64,000 nt of DNA from Microlunatus soli. GTDB taxonomy: Bacteria > Actinomycetota > Actinomycetes > Propionibacteriales > Propionibacteriaceae. Made by a program: the position numbers and the translations under genes. The stretch is from positions 1,426,001 to 1,490,000 of the forward strand of contig NZ_LT629772.1 of NCBI RefSeq assembly GCF_900105385.1, written 5' to 3'. Below, piece after piece: positions 1-6,637 of the stretch. The notes below the pieces were generated by a model. It searched no databases. It was given only the letters and a program-made list of their open reading frames with translations, and had not been told where the DNA came from. Within the stretch, counting starts at the first letter, position 1. Every line of letters starts with the position of its first letter.

Positions 1-617
1 CCGAGGACTATCGCCCGACCGATGATCAACGGCATCCGGACTACGTGCCGGTGCCGCCGGCCGAACCGGAGTTGCCGCGCCAGGAGCCGGGCGGCCGACG
101 GTCCCGACCGCTCGGCTATGCCTTCGACGTCGAGGCCGAGCACACCGACACCGGGGTGCTGCTGCTGGTGCGCAACTCCGGTCGGCTCGGGGTCCATCTG
201 CAGGTCCGGGTCGTCGGAGCCGAGCTGCCGTATTCGTACACCATCGGTGCCGGCGACGAGTTGCGGGCGACGATCCCGGTGCCGGCCGGCGGCGAGCTGT
301 CGCTGCACGGTCCGAACGGCTTCTTCCGCCGCTACGCCGGCGGCGCCGACGGGATCACCATCGGCGCCACCACCCGACACGGCAGCCTGCTCACGGTGAC
401 CGGCCGCGCCGAGCGTCCGGCGGTGGCACGGATCGTCGACGAACTGACCGGGCGGGTACGGACGATGAAACTGACAGCAGATGCCGGCGGCATCGGCATC
501 CCGGTCGGTCATGCCGACGGCCGCTACGACGTCACGGTCACGGTGTCAGGTCGAGCCGACATCGTTCGACAGTTCGCCGGTCGGATCGAACGGCGACAAC
601 GCAACGCAGACTCCTGA
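1..617 (+). CDS. Phospholipase C (phosphocholine-type), C-terminal part
   Basis: The reading frame is open from base 3, so the 5' part, with the catalytic phosphoesterase domain, lies before the window. The roughly 205 visible residues match the two C-terminal DUF756 domains of secreted bacterial phospholipase C. The linker RQEPGGRRSRPLGY is followed by a first beta-domain ending SLHGPNGFFRRYAGG and a second ending YDVTVTVSGRADIVRQFAGR, both typical of this family. The family cleaves the phosphodiester of phospholipids outside the cell and is often Tat-exported. Neither the active site nor a signal peptide can be checked here. The gene converges on the SMR pair, with its stop directly adjacent to the SMR stop. 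Confidence 0.85.
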   Translation, partial: EDYRPTDDQRHPDYVPVPPAEPELPRQEPGGRRSRPLGYAFDVEAEHTDTGVLLLVRNSGRLGVHLQVRVVGAELPYSYTIGAGDELRATIPVPAGGELSLHGPNGFFRRYAGGADGITIGATTRHGSLLTVTGRAERPAVARIVDELTGRVRTMKLTADAGGIGIPVGHADGRYDVTVTVSGRADIVRQFAGRIERRQRNADS

Positions 618-995
618 TCAATCGGCCGTCCGATGATCCTCGGGCTCGACCGCGGGAGCGTCGGATGACCCGCGTGGTCTGCCCGGCACCAGCTTCAGGC
701 CGACCACCGCGACGATGATCCCGGAGATGAAGATGATCTTCGGGATCGAGGTCGCCTCGGCGCCGGTCGCCATCGCGTAGCCGACGGTCAGTGCTGCGCC
801 GATCCCGACCCAGACCGCGTACGCCGTACCGATCGGGATCTGTCGGGTCGCCCGGCCCAGGCCGACCATGCTGACGGCCAGCCCGACGAAGAAGACGATC
901 GCCGGCAGCGGGCGGCTGAGTCCGTCGGACAGCCCGAGGGCCGTCGCCCAGACCGCCTCGAAGACGGCGCTGACGATCAGGATGAGCCAGGCCAT
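618..995 (-). CDS. SMR family efflux subunit, second of pair
   Basis: A four-helix small multidrug resistance protein of 125 aa. The essential membrane glutamate lies in helix 1 (VSAVFEAVWATALG) and the family motif PIGTAYAVWVGIGA in helix 3. The motif resembles the Gdx/SugE branch, which exchanges guanidinium for protons. A hydrophilic tail of about 20 residues follows the last helix. The start lies 1 bp after the upstream SMR stop, so the two are co-translated and probably form a heterodimer of the YkkCD/EbrAB type. The guanidine-III riboswitch ahead of the first gene supports guanidinium export; the exact substrate is inferred. Confidence 0.93.
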   Translation of the reverse strand: MAWLILIVSAVFEAVWATALGLSDGLSRPLPAIVFFVGLAVSMVGLGRATRQIPIGTAYAVWVGIGAALTVGYAMATGAEATSIPKIIFISGIIVAVVGLKLVPGRPRGSSDAPAVEPEDHRTAD

Positions 996-996
996 C

Positions 997-1311
997 TCAG
1001 CTCACCACCTTCAGGCCGATCACCGAGCCGACCAGCAGCACCAACAGCAGGGCGCGGGCCAGGGCGAACCGTTCCTGGCCGGTGACGATGCCCCAGAGCA
1101 CGGTCAGGGTGGCGCCGATCCCGACCCAGACGGCGTAGCAGGTGCCGGTCGGCAGCGAGGTCATCGACCAGGCCAGTCCGAGCATGCTGAGCGCAAGGGC
1201 GATGAAGAACAACAGGGTGGGGCGCAGCCGTCGGAAACCGTGCGACGCCGACAGGGCGGCTGCCCAGACGGCCTCCAACATGCCCGATACGATCAGGACG
1301 ATCCAGGCCAT
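997..1311 (-). CDS. SMR family efflux subunit, first of pair (Gdx-like)
   Basis: A 104-aa four-helix SMR transporter. Helix 1 carries the conserved Glu in MAWIVLIVSGMLEAVWAA, and helix 3 carries the Gdx/SugE-like motif SLPTGTCYAVWVGIGA. The ATG at 1311 was chosen because it starts the SMR fold and has a good Shine-Dalgarno (GAAGGAG at 1320-1326) 8 nt upstream. The longer in-frame extension would run through the riboswitch. The gene directly follows a guanidine-III aptamer, so it is most likely a guanidinium exporter subunit pairing with the next gene. Its expression is probably switched on by guanidinium. Confidence 0.94.
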   Translation of the reverse strand: MAWIVLIVSGMLEAVWAAALSASHGFRRLRPTLLFFIALALSMLGLAWSMTSLPTGTCYAVWVGIGATLTVLWGIVTGQERFALARALLLVLLVGSVIGLKVVS

Positions 1312-1327
1312 GACAAGGACTCCTTCT

Positions 1328-1370
1328 GAGTCAGTCTTGTCGTGGTGCGGGTACTGCTCCCTCGTCCGCG
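1328..1370 (-). promoter_or_regulatory. Guanidine-III (ykkC-III) riboswitch
   Basis: On the minus strand the RNA contains the conserved blocks CGGACGAGG, GUACCC and GACAAGAC in the order and spacing of the guanidine-III aptamer. P1 is GCGG pairing with CCGC. The pseudoknot pairs GAG plus CAGU with ACUG and CUC, leaving one bulged A. The pseudoknot strand ends 1 nt before the SMR Shine-Dalgarno, so ligand-dependent folding could control ribosome access. The genes downstream, a paired SMR exporter, are the classic partners of this RNA in Actinobacteria. The fold was made by eye. Confidence 0.9.
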
Positions 1371-1394
1371 AACCGTTCGCCGGTTCCGAACCCA

Positions 1395-1400
1395 ACGATA
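1395..1400 (-). promoter_or_regulatory. Candidate -10 box for riboswitch-SMR transcript
   Basis: The minus strand reads TATCGT, a TANNNT -10 type, about 25 nt before the riboswitch. This would place the transcript start just upstream of the aptamer. No convincing -35 box is seen. Confidence 0.4.
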
Positions 1401-1466
1401 GCAAATCCCGGTCCGGAACCATGCCGGGGACCGGGAAGGGTTTGGCCGGGCCGACGGCGCTGTTGG

Positions 1467-1472
1467 TAGGCT
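1467..1472 (+). promoter_or_regulatory. -10 box of greA, leaderless
   Basis: TAGGCT ends 6 nt before the greA ATG, so transcription would begin at or next to the start codon. No Shine-Dalgarno is present. The same box and spacing recurs at several other genes in the window. Confidence 0.55.
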
Positions 1473-1478
1473 TGTCGG

Positions 1479-1988
1479 ATGTCTGAGAACACCTCTACCG
1501 AGACGATCTGGCTGACTCAGGACGCTTACGACAAGCTGGCGGCCGACCTGGATCATCTGACCGGTGCGGGTCGAACCGAGGTGGCCGCGAAGATCGCGGC
1601 CGCTCGTGAAGAGGGTGACCTGCGCGAGAACGGCGGCTACCACGCTGCCCGCGAGGAGCAGGGCCAGCAGGAGGCGCGGATCCGTCAGCTGACCGACATG
1701 CTGCGGCGGGCCAAGGTCGGTGAGGCGCCGGCCAACTCCGATGAGGTCGCTCCCGGTATGGAGGTCACGATCGCCTTCTTCGGCGATGAGTCCGATACCG
1801 AGACGTTCCTGCTCGGTTCCCGCGAGATGCTCGGAATGGACGACAGCAAGGCCAGCGTCTACAGCCCGCAATCCCCGCTGGGCGCGGCCATCCTCGGCAA
1901 GCAGCCGGGCGACGAGGTCAGCTACGACGCCCCGAACGGCAAGCCGATCAGCGTCACCATCATCAAGGTCCAGCCCTACCAGTCCTGA
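1479..1988 (+). CDS. greA: Transcription elongation factor GreA
   Basis: 169 aa, the usual GreA length. The N-terminal half is the antiparallel coiled coil that enters the RNA polymerase secondary channel. Its acidic tip is visible as REEGDLRENGGYHAAREEQG, including the D and E that coordinate the catalytic magnesium. The C-terminal half, from about residue 80, is the FKBP-like domain (SPLGAAILGKQPGDEV). GreA stimulates cleavage of backtracked RNA and so restarts stalled polymerase. The gene is divergent from the SMR operon and appears to be transcribed without a leader from TAGGCT. Confidence 0.96.
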   Translation: MSENTSTETIWLTQDAYDKLAADLDHLTGAGRTEVAAKIAAAREEGDLRENGGYHAAREEQGQQEARIRQLTDMLRRAKVGEAPANSDEVAPGMEVTIAFFGDESDTETFLLGSREMLGMDDSKASVYSPQSPLGAAILGKQPGDEVSYDAPNGKPISVTIIKVQPYQS

Positions 1989-2027
1989 CCCTGGTCCTGA
2001 GCCCGGGCATCGAGCCGACGGGAAGGG

Positions 2028-2468
2028 TCAGCCGGCGAGCAAGGAGGCGGCCTCGGCCGGGGTCAGGGCGCCGGAAGCCACCTCGGCCAGGATCTGCTCG
2101 CGGGACGGTCCCTGTCCCGGAGGCCCGGCCGCAGGTTTCGGCTCGTCCGACTCGGCCAGGCCCATCTTCTGCAACACCTCGGTGAATCGTGCCCGCGCCG
2201 TCGGGTACGAGACGCCGAGGTGTTTCTCCACCTCCCGCAGGTTGCCCCGGGCGGCGAGGAAGACGCGCAGCATGTCCAACTCGGCCGCTGACAGTGCGCA
2301 GAACTCGCAGGGCGCGAAGATGCCGGCCAACTCCGTACCGCAGGACTCACAGCCGAGCCGGGTGACGACCAGATGCTCACCGCAGACCGGGCAGTCGCTC
2401 GGGGCCCGGTGGTCGGGACCGTCCGTCTGATGTCGATGGCCGGTTCCGGGCCTGCCCGGCATACTCAT
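2028..2468 (-). CDS. DUF2089 family regulator-like protein
   Basis: 146 aa. The N-terminal zinc ribbon has four CxxC-type knuckles (CPVCGEHL, CESCGTEL, CEFCAL). It is followed by a helix-turn-helix-like segment LREVEKHLGVSYPTARARF, the layout of DUF2089. The C-terminus, ILAEVASGALTPAEAASLLAG, is a short helical hairpin also present at the N-terminus of the upstream gene product. The start codon overlaps the upstream stop by 4 bp (ATGA), indicating translational coupling. A DNA-binding role is inferred from the fold; targets are unknown. Confidence 0.8.
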   Translation of the reverse strand: MSMPGRPGTGHRHQTDGPDHRAPSDCPVCGEHLVVTRLGCESCGTELAGIFAPCEFCALSAAELDMLRVFLAARGNLREVEKHLGVSYPTARARFTEVLQKMGLAESDEPKPAAGPPGQGPSREQILAEVASGALTPAEAASLLAG

Positions 2469-3625
2469 GCGACGCCTGAGGGATCGGAATCGTGGGTACT
2501 GCTGGTGCCGGCCTTGACCGAGGCGTGCCCCATCACGACCTCGACATCCAGCCGAGCGCTGCCGTGACCCATCACGACCTCGTCGCCGACGAATCCGGCG
2601 TGTGCGCCGCCCCAGCTGATCTTGCCGAGCTGGGAGTCGGTGGCGATCGTCACGTTGGAGGCATCGGACAGCTGCAGACTCAGCGAACCGGACTCGACCC
2701 GGATCCGGGAGCGGCCGGTGGTGATGGCTCCCTTGACCGTTGCCTGGCCGGCCTGGATCAGAGCGTCGGCGATCTCCGCGACGTCCACCAGCTTGGCGCC
2801 GCCGGCGGTCACCCGGACCTTGCCGAGCCGCGGTACGGCCTCGGTGTTCAGGCTGCCGGCGGTCACCTCGATGTCGACCAGCAGGCTGGGATTGACCCGG
2901 AGCAGCAGCTCCTTGCCGAGTCCGAGGGAACGGAAGTCGTCCAGGCTGCGCGTGGCCTTGAGGAGTTGGAATCCGTCGATCGAGGCGCCGAACTCACCGT
3001 CGCTGGAAATCTCCAGCACCGGACCGTTGCGGCGCAGCACGTGCGGGCCGTCGGCCGACACGGTGGCGACCGATGGTTCGCCGATGATCCGGACCCGGCG
3101 GCCCACCGCTCGAATCGACAACTTCTCCACGCCGTTGGTGCCGGCGGGACGACGGCCGAGCCTGGTCTTCGGCCGTGACGGCCGCACCGATTCCTTGCCG
3201 TACGCCGGTTGCTGCGGCCGGTCGGTGCTGGCCGCCCAGGCGTCGCTGTCGATCGTCTCGGCGGCCGCATCGTCGAGCGCGGCCGCAGAATCCTCTTCGA
3301 CCGCGTCCGCCCCGTCGACATCGCCCGCTTCGACATCGGCAGTGTCGGCATCGGTGGCGTCGACGTCGACCCCGACGCTGGTGACGTCCTCGGCAACGCT
3401 GCCCGACGACGTGGCGGTCGTCGGGGCCACGGTGTCTTCGGCTCCCACGGTGTCTTCGGCTCCCACCGTGTCTTCGGCTCCCACCGTGTCTTCGGGGGCG
3501 GGATCGGCATTGGCTTCGGGGTTGGTCGTCGAGATCGCGTCGATCCGACGGGCTGCCTCGGCCGGGTCGATCCGACCGGCAGACAGCTCCTCCAGGATCC
3601 TCGTCATGTCTTCGGAAGGGCTCAT
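2465..3625 (-). CDS. DUF4097-like protein with SHOCT-like N-terminus
   Basis: About 386 aa from the ATG at 3625. This start was chosen because MTRILEELSAGRIDPAEAARRIDAI is the short helical hairpin found at the N-terminus of YvlB/LiaX-type proteins, and a -10 box lies 7 nt upstream. The middle is an acidic, low-complexity linker with three EDTVGA repeats. The C-terminal half (about 180-386) is a run of short beta-strands with alternating small and charged residues, like the DUF4097 beta-helix. There is no signal peptide or membrane helix. It forms an operon with the DUF2089 gene. The function is not known; an envelope-stress sensing role is only suggested by YvlB/LiaX relatives. Confidence 0.7.
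   Translation of the reverse strand: MSPSEDMTRILEELSAGRIDPAEAARRIDAISTTNPEANADPAPEDTVGAEDTVGAEDTVGAEDTVAPTTATSSGSVAEDVTSVGVDVDATDADTADVEAGDVDGADAVEEDSAAALDDAAAETIDSDAWAASTDRPQQPAYGKESVRPSRPKTRLGRRPAGTNGVEKLSIRAVGRRVRIIGEPSVATVSADGPHVLRRNGPVLEISSDGEFGASIDGFQLLKATRSLDDFRSLGLGKELLLRVNPSLLVDIEVTAGSLNTEAVPRLGKVRVTAGGAKLVDVAEIADALIQAGQATVKGAITTGRSRIRVESGSLSLQLSDASNVTIATDSQLGKISWGGAHAGFVGDEVVMGHGSARLDVEVVMGHASVKAGTSSTHDSDPSGVA
3432..3494 (-). repeat. 18-bp coding tandem repeat (EDTVGA)
   Basis: Three consecutive 18-bp units plus a partial fourth encode EDTVGA repeats in the linker of the DUF4097-like protein. The units are nearly identical in DNA, which suggests recent expansion. Confidence 0.85.
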
Positions 3626-3632
3626 GTTGACG

Positions 3633-3638
3633 AATCTA
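3633..3638 (-). promoter_or_regulatory. -10 box of DUF4097-like/DUF2089 operon
   Basis: The minus strand reads TAGATT, ending 7 nt before the chosen ATG at 3625. This gives a leaderless transcript and supports that start over the longer frame. Confidence 0.45.
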
Positions 3639-4191
3639 AAACCGACCTCCCACATTCGAAAGGCCCGTTGCGACATTCAGGGGATGGCTCAGGGTTGTTC
3701 TCGGTGCGCGGTCGCGGCTCGGCCTCGGTACGTACCGACAGCCGGCGTGTGACCGGCAGACGACGGGATTGCGAGCCGAGAGCCACCGGCTCACCATCGG
3801 TGGGACCCTTGTCGGAGCTGCTGCACCGTGCACCCTTCGCGATGTCGAAGGTCACGAGCCGACGTCAAAAGCAGGCGGTCTCGTAGCGGATTGGTCACAG
3901 GTTCGCAACCCACCCCCTTCGGATGCGCGTTTCGGCCCTTGTCCATGGCAGATTGTCGGAGTCCGATGGGTGCAGTCTCTGAGGACCCCTTCCGTACGGT
4001 CTGTTCGGCCATCGTCGACCGCACAGCGGTCCGGCGGGCCAGGACCGAATCGGTAGGACTCGAATCGGTTTGGGGCCGAGGACAGTTTCCAGGTCGGGAG
4101 GGGCTCGCCGTACGGACGGCGAGCACGCGCAGGTTGTGGGTGCCGGGGCACGGGGTCGCCGCCGCACCCAGGAATGGAGATGGTGAGGGGT
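3639..4191. other. Gene-poor intergenic region
   Basis: About 550 bp between two divergent genes. The open frames here lack recognisable domains and have poor codon periodicity by eye, so none is called. A small hairpin with 8-bp arms (CTCGCCGT / ACGGCGAG) sits near 4107-4127. It probably holds the promoter and 5' leader of the L,D-transpeptidase gene. Confidence 0.5.
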
Positions 4192-5481
4192 ATGAGTCGG
4201 TTCGGTAAGCCCGGCGTTGTTCGCGGAGCGCTGGCGGCGACTGTTCTGCTGACGAGTCTGTCGATGGTCGGCTGTGGCCAGATCGCGCGCGGGGACAACC
4301 CGCTCGGGGGCAACGGCAATCCGGACTCCAAGACGTCCAGCCAGCCGAGCGCCGGTGGTAAGCAACCCGGCGAGAAGCCGAGCAAGCCCGCGCCGCCGCC
4401 GGACCCGTACAAGCTCACCAGCAACATCAAGGACGAGGCGAGCGACGTCAAGATCGACAAGATCCTCAAGCTCACGGCGAGCAACGGAACGCTGTCCAAG
4501 GTCAAGGTGACCGGGTCGGTGCTGGACCACGGCGAGACCAAGAAGGTCAGCCTGGACGGTGACCTGACCGACGGCAAGACCGGTTGGACCGCCTCCGAGC
4601 TGCTCGAACCCAGCGGCGACTACACCGTCAAGGTGAGCGGCATCAACAGCGACGGCAAGAAGGAGAGCGACACCTCGACCTTCAGCACCAAGGACGTGTC
4701 GCTGGACAACCAGGTCTTCCCCAGCTTCGCCGGCACCATGAGTGGCACCGTCGGGGTGGCCACCCCGGTGGTGCTGCAGTTCGATCTCCCGGTCAAGGAC
4801 AAGAAGACCTTCGAGAAGCATCTCCATGTCAGCAGCAGCTCCGACCAGAAGGGCAGCTGGCATTGGTACAACGACAAGGAAGTGCACTGGCGGCCGGCCG
4901 AATACTGGGAGCCGGGCACCAAGGTGACCGCCACCGCCGACCTGAACAGCGTCCCCGCCGGTGACGGGCTGTACGGCCAGAAGAGCGTCTCGACCAGCTT
5001 CACCGTCGGTGACTCGGTGATCACCAAGGTCAACCTGAAGTCCCACATCGCCAAGGTCTACGTCAACAGCAAGCTGGCCCGGACCATGAAGATCAGCGCC
5101 GGCAAGCCCGGCGACGACACCCGCAGCGGGACATCGGTGATCACCGAGAAGCGCACCAACTACACGATGACCTCGGAGATGATCGGGTTGCCGAAGACCG
5201 GCCCCGAGTCCTACCGGCTGACCGCCGCCTACGCGATGCGGATCACCACCTCCGGAGAGTTCCTGCACTCCGCCCCCTGGAACGCCGGCTACTTCGGCAG
5301 GCAGAACGCCAGCCACGGCTGCATCGGGATGAGCGTGGAGGATTCCGGCTGGTTGTACAAGCACGCCAAGTCGGGCAGCCCGGTGATCGTGACCGGCAGC
5401 AAGCGTTCGCTGGATCCGCTGAACGGTCTGACCGACTGGAACGTCGACTTCGAGACCTACGCCGAGGGGTCGGCGCTCTGA
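4192..5481 (+). CDS. L,D-transpeptidase lipoprotein with Ig-like domains
   Basis: 429 aa from the ATG at 4192, preceded by GGTGAGG. An N-terminal signal peptide ends in a lipobox (LSMVGC), so the protein is predicted to be lipid-anchored outside the membrane. A Gly/Pro/Lys-rich linker follows, then two Ig-like domains (about 70-260) and a C-terminal YkuD catalytic domain. The active-site motif NASHGCIGMS contains the nucleophilic Cys and catalytic His. The architecture matches mycobacterial LdtA/LdtB-type enzymes, which make 3-3 peptidoglycan crosslinks and confer beta-lactam tolerance. The gene stands alone, just upstream of a DUF402 gene. Confidence 0.93.
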   Translation: MSRFGKPGVVRGALAATVLLTSLSMVGCGQIARGDNPLGGNGNPDSKTSSQPSAGGKQPGEKPSKPAPPPDPYKLTSNIKDEASDVKIDKILKLTASNGTLSKVKVTGSVLDHGETKKVSLDGDLTDGKTGWTASELLEPSGDYTVKVSGINSDGKKESDTSTFSTKDVSLDNQVFPSFAGTMSGTVGVATPVVLQFDLPVKDKKTFEKHLHVSSSSDQKGSWHWYNDKEVHWRPAEYWEPGTKVTATADLNSVPAGDGLYGQKSVSTSFTVGDSVITKVNLKSHIAKVYVNSKLARTMKISAGKPGDDTRSGTSVITEKRTNYTMTSEMIGLPKTGPESYRLTAAYAMRITTSGEFLHSAPWNAGYFGRQNASHGCIGMSVEDSGWLYKHAKSGSPVIVTGSKRSLDPLNGLTDWNVDFETYAEGSAL

Positions 5482-5526
5482 TCGGCTTCCGATCCCGGAT
5501 CGGAACCGCGACCCGCTGACCTCCCG

Positions 5527-6099
5527 ATGCATCCGCCGCCCGAACCGCGTCCGGGAGAGCCGGTGCGCTGTATCGCGACCAAGTGGCCCGATCGGCCGCA
5601 CTGGGAGTTCGACGGCCGCTGGCTCGGCCTGGACGACAGTGGTTGGTGGTTCGGCGTCCCAGCAGGAACGCTGCTGACCCGCCCCGGGGCGTCGTACCAC
5701 TCCAACGCTGACGCCGCCGCGGTCGTGCCGAGCGGCGGTGCCGGCTACATCGCCACCTTCTATGCACCCGGACCGTCACCCGACCGGCCCGGCGCCGTGC
5801 ACACCTACGTCGACATCACGACCCCGCCGCTGCTGTCCCCCGGCCGGATCGTCGCGGTCGACCTCGACCTCGATGTCGTCCGGGAGCGCGCCGGCCGGCT
5901 GTACGTCGACGACGAGGACGAGTTCGCCGAGCATCAGGTCACCCTCGGCTACCCGGACCAGATCATCACCCAGGCCCGTCGGAGCTGTGATCAGGTCCAC
6001 GCTGCGCTGGCCGCGGGTGCGGCTCCGTTCGACGGCCGGTCGGAGGCCTGGTTGCAACGGGTCGGCGACCTGCCACGGCCGAACTCGGCGACCGACTGA
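5527..6099 (+). CDS. DUF402 family protein
   Basis: 190 aa. The DUF402 (FomD/YgaC-like) signature is present: YVDITTPPLLSPGRIVAVDLDLDVV and then VDDEDEFAEH, where acidic residues probably bind divalent metal. Characterised relatives hydrolyse nucleoside di- or triphosphates or CMP-phosphonate intermediates; the substrate here is unknown. Translation starts 45 nt after the L,D-transpeptidase stop and no strong Shine-Dalgarno is seen, so coupling is possible but uncertain. Confidence 0.8.
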   Translation: MHPPPEPRPGEPVRCIATKWPDRPHWEFDGRWLGLDDSGWWFGVPAGTLLTRPGASYHSNADAAAVVPSGGAGYIATFYAPGPSPDRPGAVHTYVDITTPPLLSPGRIVAVDLDLDVVRERAGRLYVDDEDEFAEHQVTLGYPDQIITQARRSCDQVHAALAAGAAPFDGRSEAWLQRVGDLPRPNSATD

Positions 6100-6142
6100 A
6101 CGCCGACGCACGATCTCGGAGGATCGCTGCGATCGGCGTGGA

Positions 6143-6148
6143 TAGGCT
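6143..6148 (+). promoter_or_regulatory. -10 box of HIT gene, leaderless
   Basis: TAGGCT ends 8 nt before the ATG at 6157. The hexamer is identical to that before greA, and no Shine-Dalgarno is present. Confidence 0.5.
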
Positions 6149-6156
6149 CCCCGGGC

Positions 6157-6588
6157 ATGAACTCCGACTGTGTCTTCTGCTCGCTGCTGCGCGACGAGGG
6201 TGCGGCCGATTGGATCTGGCGCGGTCAGGGCGCGTCGGCCCTGCTGCCGCTGGAGGACGGCCGGTTGGCTCCCGGGCACACCCTGGTGATCGCCGATCAG
6301 CACGCGGTCGGGGTGCAGGACGTGTCGCCGGCAGCACTGACCCAGGTGATCCTGCTGGTCCAGCAGGTCTCGGTCGCGCTGCGGGACGCGTTCGGCGCCC
6401 GCGGGGTGAATGTCCTGAACGCCAGCGGCCCGGACTCCGACCAGTCGGTCGACCATCTGCATTTTCACGTCGTACCCCGTTGGGCAGCCGACGGCCTGGA
6501 CACCTGGCCGGGTGGCAGGTCCGGTCATCGACTCGGGACGCAGTGGCCGGCGGAGCTGCGCCGGGCGGTCACCGCACGACAGTTATGA
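6157..6588 (+). CDS. HIT family nucleotide-binding protein
   Basis: 143 aa. The histidine triad HLHFHVVP (His100, His102, His104) is intact, as is the N-terminal CVFC pair that often binds zinc. HIT proteins hydrolyse or transfer nucleotidyl groups from adenylated substrates such as AMP-lysine or dinucleoside polyphosphates. The exact substrate cannot be told from sequence. The gene appears monocistronic and leaderless. Confidence 0.92.
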   Translation: MNSDCVFCSLLRDEGAADWIWRGQGASALLPLEDGRLAPGHTLVIADQHAVGVQDVSPAALTQVILLVQQVSVALRDAFGARGVNVLNASGPDSDQSVDHLHFHVVPRWAADGLDTWPGGRSGHRLGTQWPAELRRAVTARQL

Positions 6589-6637
6589 GCCTCTGGCTGC
6601 TCGTGCCGGCGTGCCGATGATCAACACGGCGTGACCG

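Noticed and set aside
3791..4208. Open frames of about 110-125 aa in the 3.6-4.2 kb gap
   Set aside because: No domain, no convincing ribosome site, and composition like non-coding DNA.
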